A stretch of 28,307 nucleotides of DNA from DIGJ01 sp031553075 (GTDB taxonomy: Bacteria; Bacillota; Clostridia; Lachnospirales; Lachnospiraceae), in contig JAVBLX010000014.1 in the NCBI GenBank assembly GCA_031553075.1, positions 1 through 28,307 of the forward strand, given 5' to 3'. The stretch's first letter is position 1. Each line of letters starts with the position of its first letter. Below are positions 1 through 7,021 of this stretch, piece by piece. The position numbers and the translations under genes were made by a program. The notes under the pieces were generated by a model, which was not told the origin of the DNA, ran no database searches, and worked only from the letters and a program-made list of their open reading frames with translations.

Positions 1-638
1 AGCATACATTTTGGAATATCAAGTTCCTTTAAGATTTCATCATCCCATTCTAAGGTGTTGATATTAAAAAGCAGTGTTCTTGAAGCATTGGAATAATCAG
101 TTACATGAACCTCACCTTGGGTCAGCTTCCAGATTAACCAAGTTTCAACCGTACCAAAGAGCAGTTGCCCTTTTTCTGCTCTTTCCCTTGCCCCTTCCAC
201 GTTGTCCAGCAGCCATTTTAACTTTGTTCCTGAGAAATAGGCATCTATGACCAGACCGGTTTTTTTTCGGAAAGTGTCAACAAGTCCCTTTTCTTTTAAG
301 GAATCACAATACTCGGAAGTACGGCGACACTGCCAGACAATGGCATGATGGATTGGTTGTCCCGTGCTCTTATCCCAAACAATTGTGGTTTCACGCTGAT
401 TGGTGATGCCGATTGCATCCACATCGGCAGCGGTTGCACCAATATTTGCCATTGCCTCTTTGGCTACCTCAAGTTGTGTGGACCAAATTTCGTCGGCATC
501 GTGCTCGACCCAGCCCGGTTTTGGAAAATACTGTGTAAATTCTTTTTGGGCAACGCTGCACATTTCGCCTTTCTCATTGAAAAGGATACAGCGGTTGCTT
601 GTTGTTCCTGCATCAAGTGCCATAATGTACTTTGCCAT
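1..638 (-). CDS. glpK: glycerol kinase, N-terminal part (runs off left edge)
   Basis: The reverse strand reads MAKYIMALDAGTTSNRCILF at the N-terminus, followed by a GWVEHDADEIW segment, ITNQRETTIVWDKSTGQP and AIVWQCRRT. These are hallmark FGGY-family glycerol kinase motifs: the DAGTTS phosphate-binding loop and the NQRE glycerol-contact region. The enzyme phosphorylates glycerol to glycerol-3-phosphate with ATP in the cytoplasm. Only about 212 of the usual ~500 residues are inside the window; the C-terminus lies to the left. The ATG at 638-636 is preceded by a strong GGAGGG site near 648-653. Two other FGGY kinases, xylulokinase and gluconokinase, were considered, but the NQRETT...WQxRRT combination fits glycerol kinase best. 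The gene is divergent from the next one, so the 246-bp gap should carry promoters for both; I see no clear sigma-A match or cre site there. Confidence 0.93.
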   Translation of the reverse strand, partial: MAKYIMALDAGTTSNRCILFNEKGEMCSVAQKEFTQYFPKPGWVEHDADEIWSTQLEVAKEAMANIGATAADVDAIGITNQRETTIVWDKSTGQPIHHAIVWQCRRTSEYCDSLKEKGLVDTFRKKTGLVIDAYFSGTKLKWLLDNVEGARERAEKGQLLFGTVETWLIWKLTQGEVHVTDYSNASRTLLFNINTLEWDDEILKELDIPKCM

Positions 639-884
639 CTAAAAATCCCTCCGTTTATATAAACTTGAAAGCTGTAATGACACCGCTTTCTGTGTTTGTA
701 GGTTCAGTTTAAATGAAAGCACATGGAATGTCTTTAGACAGAGCTTTTAAACTGTAAAAGCAGATTCTTTTTTTTTACAAATGTGAAAAATTGACAAATA
801 AAAGCGGCACAGAACCATTCTCATTGGAATAAACTAAACTGAGAATAAAAATGCGTTGCTATTCAAGCAATTGCAGGAGTTTAT

Positions 885-2738
885 ATGGACGAAATCAGTT
901 ATAGTAATGAAGTAAGTACAGGAGTACCTTATGATAATATAAGCTGGTATAATATTGCGGGTCAGCCTTTTGGTGCTGCCTCTGGTTTTAATGTTATTAT
1001 CTTTAACGATGCCAATAACATTATAGATATGGAGGGACCGGTAGCAATCGGCGGCAGTTTTTTCAGCCCAAGGGGTTTGAGTGTTGGCTTTGCCAGAAAA
1101 GGTAATAAAGAAGTCAATTACTCACCAGATTTAGTACGTTTTTTAGTTGGCGGTAATGTATCTATGACCGGCCCTTTGGTTGTTATTGGTCATGTGGTTG
1201 GTGGTGGCGGATTCCGTGCAGCCAATGGAAGTACCTATTTTATCGGAAAAGATGGTACGAGTGATCAGATACAAGAACTGCAGTTTTTGTACCAGGCCAA
1301 TGGAGGCAGCCAATATTGGGCACCGTCGGATAAGGGTGATTACTATCTGATTTCCAGTTATGATGTACCAAGATATATACCTGCGAGCAGGGTAAGTGCT
1401 GATGTAGCTGGATTTTTTAATGATGCAAGAGAAAGTATTGGATACTACAAAGACTGTATGGAAGCTTTAACTCCAAATGGAACAGTAATGGATAATAATT
1501 ACGAATGGATTCTAAGGGGCAATGACCCTGTGCAGAATGTATTTCTTATCGATGTAAGACCAAATGGTTTAATTAACAAAGGAATTCGGGCAGAAGTTCC
1601 ACAAGGAAGTACCGTTATTGTAAGGTTGCGAACGGGAGCAAATGCCCATTTGCAATACGGTGTATATGGGGAAAGAAGTAAGGCTAATCAGACATTGTAT
1701 GTGTTTGAGGATGCATCTAATATTTTTATGGAGAAGTCCTCCGATATTTGGGGAAGTATCCTGGCGCCACAGGCTATGTTCCATGGACATTCGACAGGCG
1801 GCCATGTAAGCGGTAATGCTGCGTTAAGGTCCTTTGCAGTAAATCCTGGCAGTGGCTTTGAATTTCACTATTATCCCTTTGTTGGAGGAGTGATATGTCA
1901 AGCTATAGCAGCTCCAGTTACGCCAACTCCTGTTGCACCGGCCCCCGTTGCACCAACGCCAGTTGCACCAACTCCAGTTGCTCCGGCCCCGTTTGTTCCG
2001 ACCCCATTTATTCCAGCCCCATTTGTTCCAGGTCCTGTTGCACCAGCTCCAGAAGTACCTCAGCAGTGCCCGGAATGCCCAGCATGTCCGGCACCACTGT
2101 CATGTCCTACACCAGAGCCATGTCCAACATGTCCGGTAGCGCCACCATGTCCTACGCCAGAACCATGTCCAACATGTCCGGTAGCGCCACCATGCCCTAC
2201 GCCAGAACCGTGTCCAACATGTCCGGTATCGCCACCATGTCCTGCACCAGAACCATGTCCAACATGTCCGGTAGCGCCACCATGCCCTACACCAGAACCT
2301 TGCCCGATATGTCCGGTATGTCCAATACCAGAACCTTGTCCGCCGTGCCCAGCTTGCCCGGAACCAGAAACGGTATTCATTTCTGTTCCGATCCCAATTC
2401 CGGTAGAATACCCAGAGCCAGAACCATGCCCTGTTTGTCAGGAATGTCTGATTGAGCCAGGTATTATTAAGGGATGTGTATGGGGTTGCTGCTGCAATAA
2501 TTTTCATGATTGGGATGTGGAACTATACGAGAGAAGCTGCAATATAGATAAATTTTTGTGTTGCATACAGATTAACGGTCATGGTTATTTTGAATTTACA
2601 GTTCCTTTTGAGGGCTTTTATATCTTAAAAGTAAGAATGTCTGATAAGTGCTGCAAGCCATCCCGCTGCAAGGCTTTCCAGTGCAAACCACTTATTATTT
2701 TGAAAAATATCGGTGTGGAATGCTTTATGATTGACTAG
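885..2738 (+). CDS. choice-of-anchor A family protein with Pro-rich and Cys-Pro repeats
   Basis: This 617-aa protein has three parts. Residues ~20-330 resemble the choice-of-anchor A / putative adhesive domain: GFNVIIFNDANNI, then a GPVAIGGSFF strand, repeated GG turns, and the late SSDIWGSILAPQA and GGHVSGN segments. Residues ~343-392 are VAPTP/VAPAP Pro-rich repeats, followed by five 15-residue Cys-Pro units (CPTPEPCPTCPVAPP). The last ~90 residues hold about a dozen cysteines in what reads as a small beta-sandwich (DWDVELYE...GYFEFTVPFEGFYILKV), similar in pattern to Cna-B/carboxypeptidase-regulatory folds. No signal peptide, membrane segment or LPXTG motif is visible, unlike most adhesins. 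A cysteine-dense, non-secreted, repeat-bearing protein in a spore-former suggests a spore coat or exosporium component made in the mother cell; that is inference. GCAGGAG lies 5 nt before the ATG. Confidence 0.8.
   Translation: MDEISYSNEVSTGVPYDNISWYNIAGQPFGAASGFNVIIFNDANNIIDMEGPVAIGGSFFSPRGLSVGFARKGNKEVNYSPDLVRFLVGGNVSMTGPLVVIGHVVGGGGFRAANGSTYFIGKDGTSDQIQELQFLYQANGGSQYWAPSDKGDYYLISSYDVPRYIPASRVSADVAGFFNDARESIGYYKDCMEALTPNGTVMDNNYEWILRGNDPVQNVFLIDVRPNGLINKGIRAEVPQGSTVIVRLRTGANAHLQYGVYGERSKANQTLYVFEDASNIFMEKSSDIWGSILAPQAMFHGHSTGGHVSGNAALRSFAVNPGSGFEFHYYPFVGGVICQAIAAPVTPTPVAPAPVAPTPVAPTPVAPAPFVPTPFIPAPFVPGPVAPAPEVPQQCPECPACPAPLSCPTPEPCPTCPVAPPCPTPEPCPTCPVAPPCPTPEPCPTCPVSPPCPAPEPCPTCPVAPPCPTPEPCPICPVCPIPEPCPPCPACPEPETVFISVPIPIPVEYPEPEPCPVCQECLIEPGIIKGCVWGCCCNNFHDWDVELYERSCNIDKFLCCIQINGHGYFEFTVPFEGFYILKVRMSDKCCKPSRCKAFQCKPLIILKNIGVECFMID
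1911..2060 (+). repeat. Pro-rich coding repeat (VAPTP/VAPAP)
   Basis: A tandem array of near-identical 15-bp units encodes V/F-A/V/I-P-x-P pentapeptides, roughly ten in a row. It forms a rigid linker between the adhesive-like domain and the Cys-Pro repeats of the same protein. Confidence 0.85.
2103..2327 (+). repeat. five tandem 45-bp repeats encoding Cys-Pro units
   Basis: Units start at 2103, 2148, 2193, 2238 and 2283. Each encodes a 15-residue unit beginning CPTPEP or CPAPEP with CPTCP in the middle; the fifth diverges (CPICPVCPI). DNA identity between units is very high, so copy number probably changes by slippage or unequal recombination. The unit keeps the frame, so length variants stay translatable. 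Confidence 0.9.
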
Positions 2739-2776
2739 TTTTATTCGAATTTACTATGAATTAAGTTTTATATGGG

Positions 2777-2814
2777 CTGCTGCAAGGGGAACATCTTTTT
2801 GCAGCAGTACTTTT
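2777..2814 (+). terminator. rho-independent terminator after the repeat protein
   Basis: A 9-bp stem (CTGCTGCAA at 2777-2785 with TTGCAGCAG at 2799-2807) is followed 3 nt later by TTTT. It sits 39 nt after the stop codon. The T tract is short, so efficiency is uncertain. Confidence 0.6.
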
Positions 2815-2848
2815 AAGAAACGTACAATTATATCAGCAAATGGAACCG

Positions 2849-2957
2849 ATTATATGTTGTCTCTCATATAATGATGTATTATGGGAGTGCCGAACCGGAT
2901 AGTTCTGCATTTCACATAATTAAGCGCAGAGATTTCACTTGTTTGTCATAGTGAAAT
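2849..2957. promoter_or_regulatory. two dyad symmetries upstream of the 511-aa gene
   Basis: ATTATATG at 2849-2856 pairs with CATATAAT at 2865-2872 (8 bp, 8-nt loop). ATTTCACT at 2932-2939 pairs with AGTGAAAT at 2950-2957 (8 bp, 10-nt loop). Neither is followed by a T tract, so neither is a terminator. They may be operators for the gene at 3020. No convincing sigma-A, sigma-E, sigma-G or sigma-K promoter was recognised in this 281-bp gap. Confidence 0.35.
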
Positions 2958-3019
2958 AACAAATGCCAGAGTGAAAGTGTAATTCTTTTACTCTTCATTC
3001 ATTTATAAAGAGAGATGAT

Positions 3020-4555
3020 ATGGACGTGACTAAAAAAAATAGGAATTGGAGTGTTCGCGCTGCCCTGCTTGTTATTTTTACAGCCGCATCGATTACTTTG
3101 CTTGCGGTATGTGGTCGGGATGTAGACTGTAAACTTACCATTGTTTATCCATCCGTTGAACAAGGAACCATCGCTCCAGGCAGAGATTTTTATGTGATAG
3201 GTAATATTGATTCTTCTATTACGATACCCAATAATGCAATTTTAACGGTAGAGCTAAAAAACAAGAAGGGTGTGGTAATTCGTTCTGTATCCACAGCAGT
3301 AAAAGACAATAAAGATGGTCTAAATATCAATTATGACCGATTAAGCTATTATGGCAGTAATCGTGAGGAACTAAGAAACTCCTGTATGCCCGACCTGGTA
3401 TATAATCCGGAGCACCCGGAAAGCTTTAAGGATACTTGGAATAAGTCCTACTATAACGATGAAAATTATACGGCCTTGATTTATGGTGGAACTTATGATA
3501 TAGACATAAATCCTTATGATCAAAACGGAAAAATATTAAAGCCACTTGAAGAAGGAAAATATTGTATTACCGTCACCTTGTCAAAACCCCAGGTCTGCAA
3601 ACCAATAGCAACAGTGGAACGCAAAATTAAGATTAAGTACGCAGAGGATAAGGTTCTTTCCCGTTTCACACCTGATATTCACTTCAAAAAAGTTCTGAAA
3701 GAAGCAAAAATACATGATTACACCGTATTTTTAGATCCATTTCCAGGCTTTTGGAATCCTCATACCTTTATAGAGTCATTGAAAAACAGCGACATGTTTT
3801 GTGAAATACTTCCAAAATGGAGACTGGCAGACAGTCAGGAATATATCGAGAGGCGTGTTCATTTTTATATCTATAATGTATCAGAATCAAGCGCAACCTA
3901 TAATGTGGAAGTAGGACAGCTTGCATATGACAACGCAATAAATGACCGCTCACGCGTATCGTATTACTATTATAATATTGGTGAACCCATTTTGCCGAAT
4001 GGCTGTATTAAGGGGAAATTTAAACAATTTAGCAAGGATAAGCCGATTGCGCTTACACGCGTTGACTATCCGGCTGGCAGTTCGGTAGATAACTATGTAA
4101 ATATAAATGATCTAAAAAATATGAGAAGTGATACCGATTTGTCAAATGGATTTTGCGTAAAGGCGGGAGAAAACGTATCCTTATATGGTGTCTGCAAACC
4201 AATCCCAAGCTATGTTACACGAGATGCCAGCAATAAATATACCATATACAATCGGATAACAAACATTCGATATACGTATGTATCCTGTGGTATGCCCGTG
4301 GAAATCCTTCGCCCGGTAACACTTGTACGTGTTTACCCAGACAGTGATTTTCATGCACGACTGGAACTGATGCGGCAAGGTATTTTTAATATGGAGGCAG
4401 CAGCTGTTGCACCTTCAATCCTGGAGTTCAAACATGATTTTGTTTTTCCTAGTGAAATGAAGGGGAAACAGGTGTGTATGAAGGTATCTGCGTTGGATAA
4501 ATATGGGAATCCGGTTGGGATAGATACAACGATTCTTGTAAATATAAAGGAATAA
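3020..4555 (+). CDS. membrane-anchored or secreted protein of unknown function
   Basis: I do not recognise this 511-aa protein. It begins with a basic segment (MDVTKKNRNWSVR) and a hydrophobic stretch at ~13-31, so it is exported or N-terminally anchored. The sequence after the hydrophobic core, LLAVC, resembles a lipobox but has Val instead of Gly/Ala/Ser at -1, so lipoprotein processing is doubtful. The rest is rich in beta-strand patterns, for example TVELKNKKGVVIRSV and EGKYCITVTLSKP near 85-185. It includes Tyr-rich stretches (RVSYYYYNIGEP) and a final strand block (VCMKVSALDKYGNPVGIDTTI) that looks like an Ig-like or invasin-type fold. AGAGAGATGAT precedes the ATG. A very strong terminator follows, so it appears to be a single-gene transcript. 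It neighbours the cysteine-rich surface-type protein, which hints at a shared envelope or spore-surface role, but nothing proves this. Confidence 0.75.
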   Translation: MDVTKKNRNWSVRAALLVIFTAASITLLAVCGRDVDCKLTIVYPSVEQGTIAPGRDFYVIGNIDSSITIPNNAILTVELKNKKGVVIRSVSTAVKDNKDGLNINYDRLSYYGSNREELRNSCMPDLVYNPEHPESFKDTWNKSYYNDENYTALIYGGTYDIDINPYDQNGKILKPLEEGKYCITVTLSKPQVCKPIATVERKIKIKYAEDKVLSRFTPDIHFKKVLKEAKIHDYTVFLDPFPGFWNPHTFIESLKNSDMFCEILPKWRLADSQEYIERRVHFYIYNVSESSATYNVEVGQLAYDNAINDRSRVSYYYYNIGEPILPNGCIKGKFKQFSKDKPIALTRVDYPAGSSVDNYVNINDLKNMRSDTDLSNGFCVKAGENVSLYGVCKPIPSYVTRDASNKYTIYNRITNIRYTYVSCGMPVEILRPVTLVRVYPDSDFHARLELMRQGIFNMEAAAVAPSILEFKHDFVFPSEMKGKQVCMKVSALDKYGNPVGIDTTILVNIKE

Positions 4556-4618
4556 AAAGCACCTAAGTAAGTATTGTTTAAAATCGGAACGACAACTAAT
4601 AAACAAAAGAATATTGGA

Positions 4619-4673
4619 CGAAAAGTACGGGCATCAGGCTGAAAATCTGATGCCCGTACTTTTCGTTTTTTTT
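4619..4673 (+). terminator. strong rho-independent terminator
   Basis: A perfect 19-bp stem (4619-4637 with 4647-4665) around a 9-nt loop is followed by eight T residues (4666-4673). It closes the transcript of the 511-aa gene. Confidence 0.95.
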
Positions 4674-4762
4674 GCCAAGTCTGAAAACGGTTGATATCAG
4701 ACCTCTTTTTGTTTATACTGTTTAGAGAAACAAAATAGTAAATACGGATGGAGTGAAGAAGA

Positions 4763-5335
4763 ATGAGAATATATGATATTTCACAGGAATTATTTCATAG
4801 TGTGGTATTTAAAGGAGATATGCCCCCAACATACCTGCGGGCTTTGGATATGAAGAAAGGGAATGTGTGTAACCTTACCACTCTTCAAATGTGTGCTCAT
4901 AATGGGACGCATATTGATGCGCCATATCATTTTGTTGATGATGGGAAAACCATAGATCAGCTGGATTTAAATGTGGTAATCGGGGATGCAACCGTAGTAG
5001 AATTTAACGGAACACTTACGGCAGAAAATATTCATGATATCATGAAGAAAGCAAATAAAAGGATTTTATTTAAAGGTGCGACAGTCGTTTCCTTAGAGGC
5101 GGCCAAAGCTTTAAATGAATACGATGTCTTACTGGTAGGAAATGAGTCTCAGACGGTAGGGCCAGAAGATGCACCAAAATATGTACATCTGGAACTGTTG
5201 GGAAATGGAGTGGTACTTTTGGAGGGAATCCGCCTTGAACAGGTGCCCGAAGGAAACTATCTTTTGAATGCTGCACCGATTAACCTGGGAGGAGCAGATG
5301 GAGCACCGTGCAGGGCTGTTTTGCTTGAACTGTAG
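4763..5335 (+). CDS. cyclase family protein (kynurenine formamidase-like metal hydrolase)
   Basis: This 190-aa cytosolic protein belongs to the cyclase/KynB superfamily (PF04199). The diagnostic motif is HNGTHIDAPYHF: His46, His50 and Asp52 are the expected metal ligands and His56 the nearby conserved histidine. A later GVVLLEGIRLEQVPEG segment and the C-terminal LNAAPINLGGADGAPCRAVL match the family end. Members hydrolyse N-formylkynurenine, isatin or other cyclic/acyl amides. No tryptophan-catabolic gene lies nearby, so the substrate is unknown. The start is supported by GGAGTGAAGAAG just upstream. The gene is followed, without an obvious terminator, by an acetyltransferase and an EamA exporter in the same direction, so the three may be cotranscribed. 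Confidence 0.9.
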   Translation: MRIYDISQELFHSVVFKGDMPPTYLRALDMKKGNVCNLTTLQMCAHNGTHIDAPYHFVDDGKTIDQLDLNVVIGDATVVEFNGTLTAENIHDIMKKANKRILFKGATVVSLEAAKALNEYDVLLVGNESQTVGPEDAPKYVHLELLGNGVVLLEGIRLEQVPEGNYLLNAAPINLGGADGAPCRAVLLEL

Positions 5336-5462
5336 AAAGAAACAGGAGGAGTTTCAGCAAGCAATCTAAATTTGGCTATACCAACCAAATAGGAACGAGC
5401 TTGGAAAGAAAAGGTTTGAGCATCTTGCATAGAATTTGAAAGTGTATACGGAGGCGTGTAAA

Positions 5463-5930
5463 ATGGTACGATTTGCAGAGGAAAAAGATTTAGAGAGAGT
5501 AAATGAATTACGAAGACAAGTAAATGAGATACATGTAAATGCCAGACCAGATATCTTTAAAGCAGGATTTTGTCAGGAGCTGCAAGATACTTTATATGAT
5601 ACATGGAACAGTGAGAAGGAAGATATCATTCTAGTGGAAAGAGAAGGGATTATATGTGGCTTTGCATGTGTTAACTACGTTGAAAAGCCAGAATCGCCTT
5701 ATAATCGGGAGAGAGAATTTTATCATATTAATGAATTAGGTGTGGATATTGCATTTCGAAGACAAAAAATTGCATCCGAACTGTTTGATTTTATTCGTAA
5801 TGATGCAAAGGCGAAAGGATATGCAAAGATTGAACTTGATATGTGGGAATTTAATGAATCAGCATTGAAATTCTATGAGTCAGTAGGTTTTCATACATAC
5901 AGAAGACATATGGAATTTGATAATAATTGA
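5463..5930 (+). CDS. GNAT family N-acetyltransferase
   Basis: A 155-aa single-domain GNAT protein. ELGVDIAFRRQKIASELFDFI carries the acetyl-CoA pyrophosphate loop (here RRQKIA, a variant of Q/RxxGxG/A). ELDMWEFNESALKFYESVGF is the typical C-terminal motif-B helix and strand. It transfers an acetyl group from acetyl-CoA to an amine; the acceptor cannot be read from sequence. I chose ATG 5463 because GGAGG at 5450-5454 is 8 nt upstream. A TTG at 5436 in the same frame would add nine residues but has no ribosome binding site. Confidence 0.9.
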   Translation: MVRFAEEKDLERVNELRRQVNEIHVNARPDIFKAGFCQELQDTLYDTWNSEKEDIILVEREGIICGFACVNYVEKPESPYNREREFYHINELGVDIAFRRQKIASELFDFIRNDAKAKGYAKIELDMWEFNESALKFYESVGFHTYRRHMEFDNN

Positions 5931-6007
5931 CGCTGTAACTGGCGAACTAAAAAAGGTCAAGGGTGGGATTACGGAAGAAAATATTGATTAATAAGGAGCA
6001 TTATAGA

Positions 6008-6880
6008 ATGAACAGAGCAAAAGGAAATTTAATATTTTCCATGTTTCTATTTGGTACAATTGGGATTTTCGTGCGTAATATTCCACTGCCTTCCAGTGTA
6101 ATTGCTCTTTCCAGAGGGCTTGTTGGAATGTTGTTTTTAATTCTTGTAACCTTCATCAAGAAAGAAAAGCTGTCTGCCTTGGCGATAAAGGAGAATCTAG
6201 TGATTCTCTGCTTGTCAGGTACAGCGATTGGTGCGAACTGGATATTACTTTTTGAGTCATATCGCTATACTACAGTGGCGGTATCAACTCTTTGCTATTA
6301 TCTGGCCCCCATATTTGTAATAATTGTTTCACCAGTTTTTTTAAAAGAAAAGATAACAATCAGAAAAGTAATATGTATTTTCGTTGCTCTAATGGGAATG
6401 GTACTGGTTTCCGGAGTTTATAAGTCAAATGTATCAATATCAGATATGAAGGGGATTTTGTTTGGTATAGGGGCTGCTTCACTATATGCAGCAATTATGC
6501 TGCTCAATAAAAGATTAAGAAATATATCAGCATATGAAAGAACAATTGTCCAGCTTGGAATAACAGCACTTGTAGTATGTCCATATATTTTACTTACAGA
6601 AAATGTATCTGCATTGCCAATTACATATACGGCATTTGTTTTGTTGATTGTTGTAGGTGTTGTCCATACAGGCATCGGCTATACGCTTTACTTTGGTTCC
6701 ATGAGCAGCTTGCCGGTTCAGACCGTGGCGCTGTTAAGCTATATTGACCCGGTTGTTGCAATATTGATATCGATGTTTATTCTGAAAGAGGGAATGAGTG
6801 TGGCAGGTATTGCGGGTGCAGTACTTGTGCTGGGAGCGACTTTATTCAGTGAAGTTTTACCGAACCAGAAGGAGGAATAA
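6008..6880 (+). CDS. EamA/DMT family transporter
   Basis: A 290-aa integral membrane protein with about ten hydrophobic helices in two halves, the EamA duplication typical of drug/metabolite transporters. Readable landmarks are GTIGIFVRNIPLPSSVIALSRGL near the N-terminus, CYYLAPIFVIIVSPVFLKEKI at the end of repeat 1, and LLSYIDPVVAILISMFILKE at the end of repeat 2. Such proteins usually export amino acids or small metabolites. ATG 6008 has AAGGAG at 5993-5998. An in-frame GTG at 5963 would prepend 15 polar residues without a good ribosome binding site and is less likely. Its position behind a cyclase and an acetyltransferase suggests export of a modified metabolite, but the substrate is unknown. 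Confidence 0.9.
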   Translation: MNRAKGNLIFSMFLFGTIGIFVRNIPLPSSVIALSRGLVGMLFLILVTFIKKEKLSALAIKENLVILCLSGTAIGANWILLFESYRYTTVAVSTLCYYLAPIFVIIVSPVFLKEKITIRKVICIFVALMGMVLVSGVYKSNVSISDMKGILFGIGAASLYAAIMLLNKRLRNISAYERTIVQLGITALVVCPYILLTENVSALPITYTAFVLLIVVGVVHTGIGYTLYFGSMSSLPVQTVALLSYIDPVVAILISMFILKEGMSVAGIAGAVLVLGATLFSEVLPNQKEE

Positions 6881-6906
6881 AGCGTGTATCATTTTAGCGT
6901 GAAGAA

Positions 6907-6915
6907 TGCTATAAT
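6907..6915 (+). promoter_or_regulatory. extended -10 promoter for the histidine kinase
   Basis: TGCTATAAT at 6907-6915 is a perfect extended -10 element (TGnTATAAT). No good -35 hexamer is visible, which extended -10 promoters tolerate. It lies 27 nt after the EamA stop and about 100 nt before the kinase start. Confidence 0.55.
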
Positions 6916-7021
6916 GGTCACAATAAGCCAGGAGGAAATTCAGCAATTCATGTAGGCAATTTACATAGTTGCTCCAAGGGAATGGCATTTGATAATTACT
7001 TAAGATAAGGTGGGTGTTTTT

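Noticed and set aside
345..662. Plus-strand frames of 105 and 80 codons at the left end
   Set aside because: They are shadows of the glycerol kinase on the other strand, which has the family motifs and a good ribosome binding site.
2103..2327. CRISPR-like array
   Set aside because: The units are contiguous coding tandem repeats with no unique spacers and they preserve one reading frame.
2060..2380. 106-codon minus-strand frame rich in Gly-His across the repeats
   Set aside because: It is the complement of the Cys-Pro repeats. Its openness is a by-product of the 45-bp unit and it has no ribosome binding site.
3107..3136. Lipoprotein signal peptide in the 511-aa protein
   Set aside because: The candidate lipobox LLAVC has Val at -1, where Gly, Ala or Ser is needed, so it was kept only as a membrane or signal anchor.
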